From: Oscillospiraceae bacterium
GTDB taxonomy: Bacteria; Bacillota; Clostridia; Oscillospirales; Oscillospiraceae
DNA length: 5,870 bases
Assembly: GCA_017620315.1 (NCBI GenBank)
Contig: JAFZQQ010000377.1
Location: forward strand, 1 to 5,870
Direction of reading: 5' to 3'
The notes below the pieces were generated by a model. The model saw only the letters and a program-made list of their open reading frames with translations, was not told the origin of the DNA and did not search any database. The number at the start of each line of letters is the position of its first letter. Position 1 is the stretch's first letter. Made by a program: the position numbers and the translations under genes. Of the stretch, positions 1 through 5,870 are shown in pieces.

Positions 1-1525
1 CGATGCCGTATTCTTCGCGCAGCTTCTCGAAGCGGCTGACAAGGTCTCCGTACATAAACTGGTAGATCGAGAGGTTCAGCTCGATATACTCCAGCCTCTT
101 CAGATTTTCCCTCTCTTCGCTGAACAGGCGGCAGACCTCCTCGAATACAAACAGCCCTATCTCGCGGATCAGTCCGGTCTTTTCGGCAATGGGTATGTAT
201 TCCTCGGGCGAAAGTGCGCGCAGCTCGTCGTCATCCACGCGCAGCAGCGCCTCCGCCGCGACCGTTCTGCGTTTCTCCGTCGACCAGATGGGCTGATACC
301 ACACGCGAAGGGCGCCGTTCTCCACCGCGTGGCGCAGCGCGTCCTCGACGTGTCTGTCCCTGAGCTGCGCGGTCAGCTCCTTGAAGCTGACAAGCCTGGT
401 CGCGCCGGACCTCAGCGCGTCGGAGCTCAAAAGCTCTTCAAGCTCCGCGCGTGTCGAGACGTCATCCGGAACCCGGATCACGCACACCGCGGCGCCAAGT
501 GAAAGGCTCATGCCGCTCACCGCCCACTCCCGCTCAAAACGCTCAAGCACCATGCGCGCAGTCTCATCCGCCGTTCGCGGCGCGTTATCGGTGCAGATTA
601 TCGCAAAATCCGTATGCCGGAAGCAGAACACATCCCTGCCGGAGGAGATGGAAATGAGCCAAGCCGATATCTTCATCAGCAGCTCGTCGATCTCGCCGCC
701 GCTGAAAAGTCCCGACAAAATGTCCAGATCCGCAAGCCCGACGAGGACCACGCCATAGCTGTGTCCGGTTTCTATAAGCCTTCGGTTCGCGTCCGAAAAA
801 GCGACGCGGTTGAGCGCGCCGGAAACATAGTCTATGTGCCCGCGGCGTTCCTCCAGCAGCACCATGATCGCAAGGCAGGCAAGCGACTCACTGAACAGCT
901 CAAGTAGAAGGTGCGGCCAGATCGCCTGGGTCAGTATGCCCAGCGTCGCCATGACGAGCACCGCGCCAAGGGCGACGCTGTCCCCCTTCGGCACCGCGCG
1001 CTTGAAACGGAAGAAATAGTAAAAGCCCATCTCGACGTAAAACCCGCCGATCACGTACAACAGCAGCATCAGCGGGCCGCGATGATAGATGTTGCTTGAA
1101 TCCATATAGAACGCAAAGCTTGTAAAGCTGTTCGTCAGGATAAGTGCCTCGCTCAGCAGGAACGGCATGAAGAACATCCAGTAAAAGGCTCTGCTGCGGC
1201 CTATGCTGGTTCCGTTGAGATTCATAACGTACAGGCAAAAGCTCACCGAAAGCAGGGCGTGGAAAAAGAAATAGCAGGCGTGGAGCAAATACTGCCACGG
1301 CGCCGTGCTCTCCGACGCCTCCTCCATGAGGTAGACGCCGCCCACCGACGCTGCGGAGGATATGATGTTGCTCAGCAGCATAATGATAAACACAAAATGC
1401 TGGTCGAGCAGCTTGTTCTTAAACCCCTTGGGCGGTACATACTGCCTCTTTTTCACAGTGAGACAGTATATGAGGCACAAGGATGAAAGCATAAACGCCG
1501 CTACTTCAAAGTTGGTGCTGTACAT
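1..1525 (-). CDS. Multi-pass membrane protein with degenerate GGDEF and EAL domains (c-di-GMP signalling), 3' end cut by window edge
   Basis: This is an open frame of 508 codons that runs off the low end of the window, so the C-terminus is missing. The ATG at 1525 is preceded by GGAG with 7-nt spacing. Residues 1-225 hold about seven hydrophobic segments (roughly 8-24, 45-65, 79-101, 113-131, 151-172, 184-203, 206-224), which look like an integral-membrane sensor. A GGDEF-like domain follows (about 230-385). It opens with a recognisable DYVSGALNR (compare D.LTGL.NR), but the signature position reads RHTDF (303-307) instead of RxGGDEF, so cyclase activity is unlikely. An EAL domain starts near 390: YQPIW, then EALLR with the catalytic-type Glu near 425, and ELNLS with the metal-ligand-type Asn near 484. 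Both visible ligands are intact, which favours an active c-di-GMP phosphodiesterase with a regulatory GGDEF. The remaining EAL residues lie outside the window, so activity is inferred. It starts 64 nt after the HAD gene and may be co-transcribed with it. Confidence 0.9.
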   Translation of the reverse strand, partial: MYSTNFEVAAFMLSSLCLIYCLTVKKRQYVPPKGFKNKLLDQHFVFIIMLLSNIISSAASVGGVYLMEEASESTAPWQYLLHACYFFFHALLSVSFCLYVMNLNGTSIGRSRAFYWMFFMPFLLSEALILTNSFTSFAFYMDSSNIYHRGPLMLLLYVIGGFYVEMGFYYFFRFKRAVPKGDSVALGAVLVMATLGILTQAIWPHLLLELFSESLACLAIMVLLEERRGHIDYVSGALNRVAFSDANRRLIETGHSYGVVLVGLADLDILSGLFSGGEIDELLMKISAWLISISSGRDVFCFRHTDFAIICTDNAPRTADETARMVLERFEREWAVSGMSLSLGAAVCVIRVPDDVSTRAELEELLSSDALRSGATRLVSFKELTAQLRDRHVEDALRHAVENGALRVWYQPIWSTEKRRTVAAEALLRVDDDELRALSPEEYIPIAEKTGLIREIGLFVFEEVCRLFSEERENLKRLEYIELNLSIYQFMYGDLVSRFEKLREEYGI

Positions 1526-1589
1526 TCACATTCTCCGTTTCGGTGCGGGGAACATCCGCGCCCCTGCTTTGTTCTCTCTGCCCCGGCAG

Positions 1590-2441
1590 TCACTTTTGCT
1601 GCGCGATCCCTTTGAGCTGCGCAGCGTTTTCCTCGCTCAATTCATCCGCTATCGCAATTTTGCGCAGAATGTTTTTCATCGTCTTGTCCAGAATGGTATC
1701 CTCGCGGTAGTCCGCCGGGAAAATGAAATCCACGCGCCCGTCGGCAAGCAGGCTTTCAACTCCCGTACGGTTGCTCTCCTGATAGACCGCAACAGCCTGT
1801 CCGCCGTAGGCCCGCATCATCTTCATGCACGGCACGTCGGAAAGCCCGTCGCCGACGTATATCATATTGGTAAAGGGTATGCGCTTGCTGTCGTCCGGCA
1901 TGGAGGCGTTGAGGTCGCGGTCGTTGGCAACATCCAGCACACCCTTGTTGATGCGGTAGACAAACTGCGTCTTGTTTGTAAAATTAACGTCCAGCTTCGG
2001 CCACATGGCAAGCCCGTCCGCGCCGTAGAGAAACTCGCAGGCATATATCTCACGAAACTCCTGTGCGACGCCGCTGCCCTCGATGATCTCCTTGAGCCCG
2101 GAGGAGAGCACATAGTGCTCAACCGAAATACCCAGCTCCTTGCCGAAGGCATTCAGTCTCGAAAACCAGTCCTTCACACCGGGAAAAAGCTCTATCGCGT
2201 TCCCGCAGGAGACCAGATACTCGCGGTCAAGCCGTATCCCCTTTTTGCGGCACTCGTCTATCATTGTGTACATATAGGCAAGAAGGCCGTCCATATGGTT
2301 TTCCCTGCCGAAGGTGTTGGCTATTCTCCAAAATTCCGTCGGAGTATAGCCCAGGCTCGGTATAAAGGAGTAGTCCTGCATGTCGGTGGTGCAAAGCGTC
2401 TTGTCGAAATCGTAAAGGATAGCTGCGATCGGCGTTCTCAT
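1590..2441 (-). CDS. HAD-superfamily hydrolase (predicted phosphatase)
   Basis: This 283-residue protein is probably cytosolic, as no signal peptide or membrane segment is seen. The HAD motifs appear in order. Motif I is YDFDKTLCT (10-18), with nucleophile Asp11, acid/base Asp13 and a Thr at 15. Motif II is VLSSG (111-115). A likely motif III Lys lies in NKTQ (157). Motif IV is YVGDGLSDVPC (195-205), with Mg-binding Asp198 and Asp202. About 90 residues between motifs I and II (20-105) probably form an inserted C1-type helical cap, as in phosphoserine-phosphatase-like enzymes. The motif set predicts phosphomonoester hydrolysis through an aspartyl-phosphate; the substrate cannot be read from sequence. 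The ATG at 2441 has a strong SD, GGAGGG, with 5-nt spacing. It lies just past the divIVA terminator and 64 nt before the GGDEF/EAL gene. No clear promoter is visible upstream, so it may depend on read-through or on a promoter of unusual sequence. Confidence 0.92.
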   Translation of the reverse strand: MRTPIAAILYDFDKTLCTTDMQDYSFIPSLGYTPTEFWRIANTFGRENHMDGLLAYMYTMIDECRKKGIRLDREYLVSCGNAIELFPGVKDWFSRLNAFGKELGISVEHYVLSSGLKEIIEGSGVAQEFREIYACEFLYGADGLAMWPKLDVNFTNKTQFVYRINKGVLDVANDRDLNASMPDDSKRIPFTNMIYVGDGLSDVPCMKMMRAYGGQAVAVYQESNRTGVESLLADGRVDFIFPADYREDTILDKTMKNILRKIAIADELSEENAAQLKGIAQQK

Positions 2442-2473
2442 AATGACCCTCCGTGCGTTTTCAAAACATACGC

Positions 2474-2498
2474 AAAAGCGGCGCAGAGCGCCGCTTTT
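2474..2498 (-). terminator. Intrinsic terminator after divIVA, structurally bidirectional
   Basis: This is a perfect inverted repeat with 11-nt arms (AAAAGCGGCGC / GCGCCGCTTTT) and a 3-nt loop, and the GC core is 7 bp. It begins 15 nt past the divIVA TAA. On the minus strand the stem ends in TTTT followed by GCGTATGTTTT, a moderate U-tract. On the plus strand the tail is TTTTATTGTTT, so the same element could also stop antisense transcription. It separates the division operon from the HAD gene. Confidence 0.88.
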
Positions 2499-2513
2499 AT
2501 TGTTTACCGCTGC

Positions 2514-3266
2514 TTACTTATCCGCTTCCGTGCTGTAATTGCGCCCAAATTTGAGCTCGTCCAATTCGATCGTACGGGTAGACGCATCCATGAACGGTGT
2601 GCTCTGAGCTCCCGGCTGCTCCTGCTGCGCGGGGGCGTCCGCCTGCACCGGCTTGATTGGGGGAAAACTCACGGTCTTGCTGTTTTCCTCGACCTCATCC
2701 GTCTGCGCAGCGCCGCGCTCGTAGGACGCGACGATCTTTTCTCCCAGCGCAGCGATATCCGCAACTGCGTCATGCGCCGCCTTGGCCTCTTTGGTGGTCT
2801 GCTCAATCTGCTCCGGCGTAAGGTCGGGGATGGTCTCAAGCTGCTTTAGCTGCGCCTCGCAGATGCCGCGTGTCTGCTCCACAAAGTCCCTTGTCGCCGC
2901 CTTGATCGCGTTAAGTCGCTTCTGCTCGAAAACGATCTCGTCGTGCAACGCGCCGATCTTTGCGCGCGCCTCCATCTCGGCGTCGGCAAGCAGGGTCTCC
3001 TTCTTCTCCTCCGCCTCGGAGACCATGTTGCTCGCCATTTTCTGCGCGGCAAGCAGTGCCGAGCGCATCGAGTCCTCCGTAGCGCGGTATTCCTCGACCT
3101 TCTCGGCAAGCATTTTCATCTTTGCCTTGAGCGCGCCGTTCTCCTTGTAGAGCGCGGTATAGTCGTCGGTCAACTCGTCAAGAAACTCGTCAACCATTGC
3201 CATGTTGTAGCCGCCGAACGCAGATTTTGCAAATGCATGCTCGGCAACCTCCTGAGGTGTAAGCAT
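2514..3266 (-). CDS. divIVA: DivIVA-family cell-division/polarity protein
   Basis: This is a 250-residue coiled-coil protein. DivIVA proteins bind negatively curved membrane at septa and poles and recruit partners. Residues 2-42 match the N-terminal DivIVA domain: LTPQEVAEHAF, then the FGGY loop (17-20), then VDEFLDELTDDY (25-36). The usual Arg before Gly-Tyr (FRGY in B. subtilis) is Gly here. A long charged, Ala/Glu/Lys-rich stretch (about 36-145) should be coiled coil, with a second helical part at about 150-185. A Pro/Gln-rich linker (about 200-225) leads to a tail, IELDELKFGRNY (233-244), followed by a few polar residues. At 250 residues it is longer than B. subtilis DivIVA (about 164). 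The ATG at 3266 has SD AGGGGG with 8-nt spacing. It follows sepF by 57 nt and is the last gene before the terminator. The family call is firm; which partners it recruits is unknown. Confidence 0.95.
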   Translation of the reverse strand: MLTPQEVAEHAFAKSAFGGYNMAMVDEFLDELTDDYTALYKENGALKAKMKMLAEKVEEYRATEDSMRSALLAAQKMASNMVSEAEEKKETLLADAEMEARAKIGALHDEIVFEQKRLNAIKAATRDFVEQTRGICEAQLKQLETIPDLTPEQIEQTTKEAKAAHDAVADIAALGEKIVASYERGAAQTDEVEENSKTVSFPPIKPVQADAPAQQEQPGAQSTPFMDASTRTIELDELKFGRNYSTEADK

Positions 3267-3323
3267 TCAGAAAACCCCCTAAAATGACAATTGAACCGTA
3301 GGATTTGCCCGCAGACGCAACCG

Positions 3324-3785
3324 TTACAGATAAAGCCCGCTGCTCTCCAGTTCATCGATCAGGTCGCCCATGATATCGACGTGATAGGGCGTTATGATGT
3401 AGGTGTTTGCGGCGACCTTCTTGATCTTGCCCTCGCCCGCGTACGCAACGCCGGAAAGGAAGTCGATGAGCCGGCGCGCAATGTCCTTGTTGGTCGACTC
3501 GAGATTGATGACCACCGTGCGCTTCTCCTTGAGATGGTCGGCTATCTCCGAAGCGTTCTCAAAGCGCTCGGGCTTTACGAGCACGACCTTGAGCTGGGTG
3601 GTCGCGTGGATATTCACCACCTTGTTGCGGCGCTCCTCCTCGCGGTTGCGCGAGGCGCCGCGGTCACGGTCGGCAAAGGCGTTGCTCTCTCCCCGCTCGC
3701 GCGTGTCTATAAAGTCTTCGTCAAACTCCTCGTCCTCGTCCTCATAGGGATGCGCCCACTTTTTAAGATCGTCAAAAATACCCAT
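3324..3785 (-). CDS. sepF: Cell division protein SepF
   Basis: This is a 153-residue SepF, close to the usual length. SepF polymerises at mid-cell, binds the FtsZ C-terminal tail and anchors it to the membrane. The N-terminal MGIFDDLKKWA is the expected amphipathic membrane-binding helix. Residues 14-54 form a low-complexity linker, first strongly acidic (EDEDEEFDEDF) and then rich in Arg, Asp and Glu. The conserved core spans about 56-145: VVLVKPERFENASEIADHL, VINLEST (93-99), the dimer-helix region RRLIDFLSGVAYA (104-116) with its conserved Gly, and ANTYIITP (126-133). The ATG at 3785 is set by a GGGG-type SD (AGAGGGG) with 8-nt spacing. It lies between yggS and divIVA, the classic division-cluster setting. 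In B. subtilis ylmG and ylmH separate sepF from divIVA; both are absent here. Confidence 0.97.
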   Translation of the reverse strand: MGIFDDLKKWAHPYEDEDEEFDEDFIDTRERGESNAFADRDRGASRNREEERRNKVVNIHATTQLKVVLVKPERFENASEIADHLKEKRTVVINLESTNKDIARRLIDFLSGVAYAGEGKIKKVAANTYIITPYHVDIMGDLIDELESSGLYL

Positions 3786-3808
3786 GGCTTTTGCCCCTCT
3801 CTGTACGT

Positions 3809-3826
3809 GCCGCGGAATTCCGCGGC
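3809..3826 (-). other. Perfect 18-nt palindrome / stem-loop between yggS and sepF
   Basis: GCCGCGGAATTCCGCGGC is fully self-complementary. As RNA it would form a 7-bp all-GC stem closed by an AAUU loop. It lies 2 nt after the yggS TGA and 11 nt before the sepF SD core. No U-tract follows on the minus strand, so it does not look like an intrinsic terminator. Plausible roles are an mRNA-stability or processing hairpin, modulation of sepF translation, or a dimeric-protein DNA site. The structure is seen; the role is inference. Confidence 0.6.
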
Positions 3827-3828
3827 GT

Positions 3829-4545
3829 TCATTCCGGTATGCTGTGGGTCGGCGCTCCGTAGTTGCGCCTTCCGAAGATCGCGGTGCCGACGCGAACGAC
3901 CGTCGCCCCGGTACGCACGGCGTCTTCGTAGTCCCCGCTCATGCCCATTGATAACATATCAAGCTTATTATGATACATTTTTTCGTTGATGTCAACATAA
4001 AGCAACCTAACTTTTTCAAAGTATGGTATGCTTCCGTGAGGGCCGTCCGCAACCGGTGGTATACACATCAGTCCGCGAACGCGGATATTGCCGAGCGACA
4101 GCGCATATTCCGCCGCCTCGGGAAGCAGGAGAGGCGAAAAACCGCTTTTTGCGTCCTCACCGCCGATATTGACCTCAAGCAGCACCTCTTGAACGATGCC
4201 CAGCTTTCCGGCCTGAGCGTCTATGGCGCGCAGCAGCTCATTCGAGCCCGCGGACTCAATAAGCGCCGCGCTGCCGACGACCTTGTTGACCTTGTTGCGC
4301 TGCAAATGCCCGATAAAATGAAGCGGCGCCCCGTCGTAGGCGTTTTCGGCGAGCTTCTGCGTCATCTCCTGAACACGGTTCTCACCCAGCGCGTCAATAC
4401 CTGCGGCTATGGCCTCGCGGCACGCCGCGGCGTCGTTCATTTTGCTCGCGCCGACAAGCATGATCTCCTCCGGGCGGCGGCCCGCCTCCAATGCGGCGCG
4501 TGCGATATTCTCACGGACCGCGGCGATGTTTTCGGCAATCGACAT
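3829..4545 (-). CDS. yggS: YggS/YlmE-family pyridoxal-phosphate-binding homeostasis protein
   Basis: This 238-residue protein has the family's usual length and a single alanine-racemase-like N-terminal barrel fold. The family (PLPBP/COG0325) binds PLP and buffers vitamin B6 and amino-acid pools; no clear catalysis is established. Visible motifs in order are LVGASK (30-35) with the PLP-binding Lys35, GENRVQE (54-60), LHFIGHLQRNK (75-85), LEVNIGGEDAKSGF (123-136), VRGLMCIPP (156-164), and SMGMSGDYEDAV with RVGTAIFG (199-225), which forms the phosphate-binding end. The Lys context (GASKMND) departs slightly from the common AVSKT form. The ATG at 4545 is preceded by AAGGGAG with 9-nt spacing. It follows the adaptor gene by 33 nt and precedes sepF by 43 nt. 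It corresponds to ylmE, which sits upstream of sepF in B. subtilis. Confidence 0.96.
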   Translation of the reverse strand: MSIAENIAAVRENIARAALEAGRRPEEIMLVGASKMNDAAACREAIAAGIDALGENRVQEMTQKLAENAYDGAPLHFIGHLQRNKVNKVVGSAALIESAGSNELLRAIDAQAGKLGIVQEVLLEVNIGGEDAKSGFSPLLLPEAAEYALSLGNIRVRGLMCIPPVADGPHGSIPYFEKVRLLYVDINEKMYHNKLDMLSMGMSGDYEDAVRTGATVVRVGTAIFGRRNYGAPTHSIPE

Positions 4546-4578
4546 ACCGTTATGCTCCCTTCTCCCCCGCTGAGGGCG

Positions 4579-5808
4579 TTATTTGATGACTTTTCCGTTG
4601 TAAAGCTCGCTTGCTGTGATGATGGCCTCATCACCCGCGCGGATGGTGTAGAGCACGACGTCGCCGTCGCGTGCGGCATGGATCTCCCCGGGCTCCACAA
4701 GGACGTATTCCTCGCTTTGATAGATCAGCTCGACCGGCTTAAAATAGGCAAAGCGCCCTATGCGGCAGTACACCCCCGTCTGCCCGTTTTCATCGATGCG
4801 CAGCGCGTTTTTGGGGACGCGCAGCCCCGAATAGTTTTCAAGCACCAGCTCCGCGCCCTGCGCGCGCAGCGTCGTGACCTGCGAGAGGTAGCGGTCTCCC
4901 GTGAGCACCAGCAATCTTCTTCCGTTCTCCTCCTTTGAGAGCAGATAAACGCTCACCGGAAGCGGCTCGTCTATACCCGCTATCAGCAGCGTATAGCTCT
5001 CAGACACGTCAAGAGCGCGCGCGTCCTCCTCGGAAACGACGGCGGCGTAATACCACTTGTCGCCGCGGATCAGCTTGCCGACGGTCGAATATTCCGAATC
5101 CGGGGAGAGCCGTTCAAACTCCGACGGCGTAAGCGTTCTCAAAAGCTCGGGGTCAAGCACGTTTTCCCAACCGTCCACCGCGGCGGAATAGGTCCCGGAA
5201 AAGGGCGCGGTTATCTTCCGCGACGCGCCCGTGCCCGCGCCGGAAGCGCTCTCTATCTGCTGCTCAAGCGCCTCTATGCGTCCCCCGAGGTCGACGCCTC
5301 CGCGATATGCGTATTCCCGCCGAAGCACCGTACCCTTGAGCGCAGACGCCGCGGATTCAAGAGCGGTATAGTTTCCGTTCGCAAGCGCTGCGTTGAGCGC
5401 GATGATATCGCTCTCGACCTCCCGGTCGAGTCTCAGTGCCGCCTCGGTATCGCGCGAGGCGTTCCTCGCATAATAAAGCTGTTCAAGCTGCTCGCGCAGA
5501 GCGTCGAGCTCCTTCGCCTCGGCAAGCGCGGCGGAGCTGCTGTAGACCGTCGCGAGCGAGGCTCCCTTTGCGACGCGCTCGCCCTCCGTCATCGTCAGCT
5601 CGACAAGCGGATCCGAGCATTCGATGACCGTCTCGTCCCGCACGGCGACGCCGTCCAGCGCAAGCGTCCTTTCCGTTCTGTAGCTGTAGACCATGGAGAC
5701 GGTCTCGGACGCTGTAAGGTAATTCCACGCCAGAAATATCGCGTATACCGTCAGGGCGACGAAAACCGCGGCCGTGATCAGCTTGGTTGTGAGCGAGGTG
5801 TTTTTCAT
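4579..5808 (-). CDS. Membrane-anchored HlyD-family adaptor (membrane fusion-like protein)
   Basis: This 409-residue protein has a short cytoplasmic N-terminus and one membrane anchor (about 10-31), with the rest extracytoplasmic. The layout fits a HlyD/MFP adaptor. A first half of a barrel-sandwich (lipoyl-like) domain lies at about 51-90 (DGVAVRDETVIE, then EGERVAKGASLATVY). A helical hairpin follows (about 92-190, with charged coiled-coil-like stretches at 93-140 and 175-188). The returning strand is KITAPFSGTYSAAVDG (198-213). Beta-rich membrane-proximal domains come next (about 243-330, GKLIRGDKWYYAAVV), with a C-terminal part at about 330-409 (LRVPKNALRI, GVYCRIGRFAYFKPVEL). The hairpin is shorter than in TolC-docking HlyD proteins, as expected without an outer membrane. 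Such proteins usually assist ABC or other exporters, but no transporter gene is visible here. ATG 5808 is the only in-frame start after the upstream stop region. Its SD, GAGGGAG, is 10 nt away. It leads into yggS by 33 nt, so it appears to be in the division operon. Confidence 0.8.
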   Translation of the reverse strand: MKNTSLTTKLITAAVFVALTVYAIFLAWNYLTASETVSMVYSYRTERTLALDGVAVRDETVIECSDPLVELTMTEGERVAKGASLATVYSSSAALAEAKELDALREQLEQLYYARNASRDTEAALRLDREVESDIIALNAALANGNYTALESAASALKGTVLRREYAYRGGVDLGGRIEALEQQIESASGAGTGASRKITAPFSGTYSAAVDGWENVLDPELLRTLTPSEFERLSPDSEYSTVGKLIRGDKWYYAAVVSEEDARALDVSESYTLLIAGIDEPLPVSVYLLSKEENGRRLLVLTGDRYLSQVTTLRAQGAELVLENYSGLRVPKNALRIDENGQTGVYCRIGRFAYFKPVELIYQSEEYVLVEPGEIHAARDGDVVLYTIRAGDEAIITASELYNGKVIK

Positions 5809-5818
5809 CGAAAATGTA

Positions 5819-5825
5819 CTCCCTC
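5819..5825 (-). promoter_or_regulatory. Ribosome binding site of the HlyD-like gene
   Basis: GAGGGAG on the minus strand lies 10 nt before ATG 5808, a slightly long spacing. A second SD-like GGGAGG (5832-5837) lies further upstream and overlaps the last base of the upstream gene's stop codon; at 23 nt from the ATG it is too far to serve this start. The nearer site is the likely one. Confidence 0.55.
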
Positions 5826-5836
5826 GCGATACCTCC

Positions 5837-5870
5837 CTACTCCTCCGTCTCGCTGAGGTCTATCCCCTGC
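5837..5870 (-). CDS. C-terminal end of an upstream gene (partial)
   Basis: One minus-strand frame ends in TAG at 5837-5839 and encodes a C-terminal tail QGIDLSETEE, entering from beyond the window. An acidic, polar tail is typical of a real protein end. The stop lies 28 nt before the adaptor ATG, matching the tight spacing of the other genes. A second frame is also open across this stretch and would end by overlapping the adaptor start codon, so the frame choice is not certain. The product cannot be identified from ten residues. Confidence 0.45.
   Translation of the reverse strand, partial: QGIDLSETEE

Noticed and set aside
381..1298. Several plus- and minus-strand short frames inside the GGDEF/EAL gene
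   Set aside because: They are alternate frames of the long gene at 1-1525, which has coherent membrane, GGDEF and EAL motifs throughout without a stop.
1526..1589. Possible terminator between the HAD and GGDEF/EAL genes
   Set aside because: Only a short interrupted GGGG/CCCC pairing can be drawn and no U-tract follows, so it is not convincing as a terminator.
2457..2467. Small inverted repeat GTTTTCAAAAC before the HAD gene
   Set aside because: It has 5-bp A/T-rich arms around one base, short enough to arise by chance, and lies in the tail of the terminator.
1362..2849. Long plus-strand open frame of 495 codons
   Set aside because: It runs antisense across the HAD gene, the terminator hairpin and the end of divIVA, all clearly real. 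Its translation shows no recognisable domain. Open mirror frames are common opposite GC-rich genes.
3291..3989. Plus-strand open frame of 232 codons opposite sepF
   Set aside because: It spans sepF, the intergenic palindrome and part of yggS on the other strand. It is explained as a shadow of the sepF and yggS frames.
3970..4938. Plus-strand open frame of 322 codons
   Set aside because: It is antisense to yggS and the HlyD-like gene, both well supported by motifs. Its product has no coherent family signature and no SD setting that competes.

Overview
All genes in this window lie on the minus strand, so transcription runs from the high-numbered end to the low-numbered end. The sequence is fairly GC-rich, with clear Shine-Dalgarno (SD) sites of the GGAGG/AGGGGG type and SepF, DivIVA and YggS encoded side by side. 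That combination points to a Gram-positive Firmicute. Protein style, notably a DivIVA with an FGGY motif and a membrane GGDEF/EAL protein, suggests a clostridial lineage, perhaps Oscillospiraceae-like. This is judged by eye, not by a search.

Region 1 (5870 down to 2514) reads as one cell-division operon. It begins with the last codons of an upstream gene (stop at 5837). Next come a membrane-anchored HlyD-type adaptor (5808-4579), the PLP-binding protein YggS/YlmE (4545-3829), SepF (3785-3324) and DivIVA (3266-2514). Gaps are 28 to 57 nt and each gene has its own SD. A perfect 18-nt palindrome sits between yggS and sepF. A strong, near-symmetrical hairpin terminator (2474-2498) ends the operon just after divIVA. 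SepF tethers FtsZ to the membrane and DivIVA marks curved membranes at septa and poles. YggS handles PLP homeostasis and travels with these genes in many Gram-positives. The adaptor is the unusual member.

Region 2 (2441 down to 1) holds two further genes beyond the terminator: a HAD-superfamily phosphatase (2441-1590) and a 3'-truncated membrane protein with a degenerate GGDEF domain and the start of an EAL domain (1525-1), probably a c-di-GMP phosphodiesterase. They are 64 nt apart with no convincing terminator between them, so they may be co-transcribed. No convincing promoter is visible before either gene.

No tRNA, rRNA, CRISPR array, insertion sequence or riboswitch was recognised, and no gene-free stretch exceeds 300 bases. 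Nothing clearly amounts to an undescribed system. The most noteworthy points are the HlyD-like adaptor in the division operon, the yggS-sepF palindrome, the degenerate GGDEF domain and the short conserved-looking DivIVA tail.
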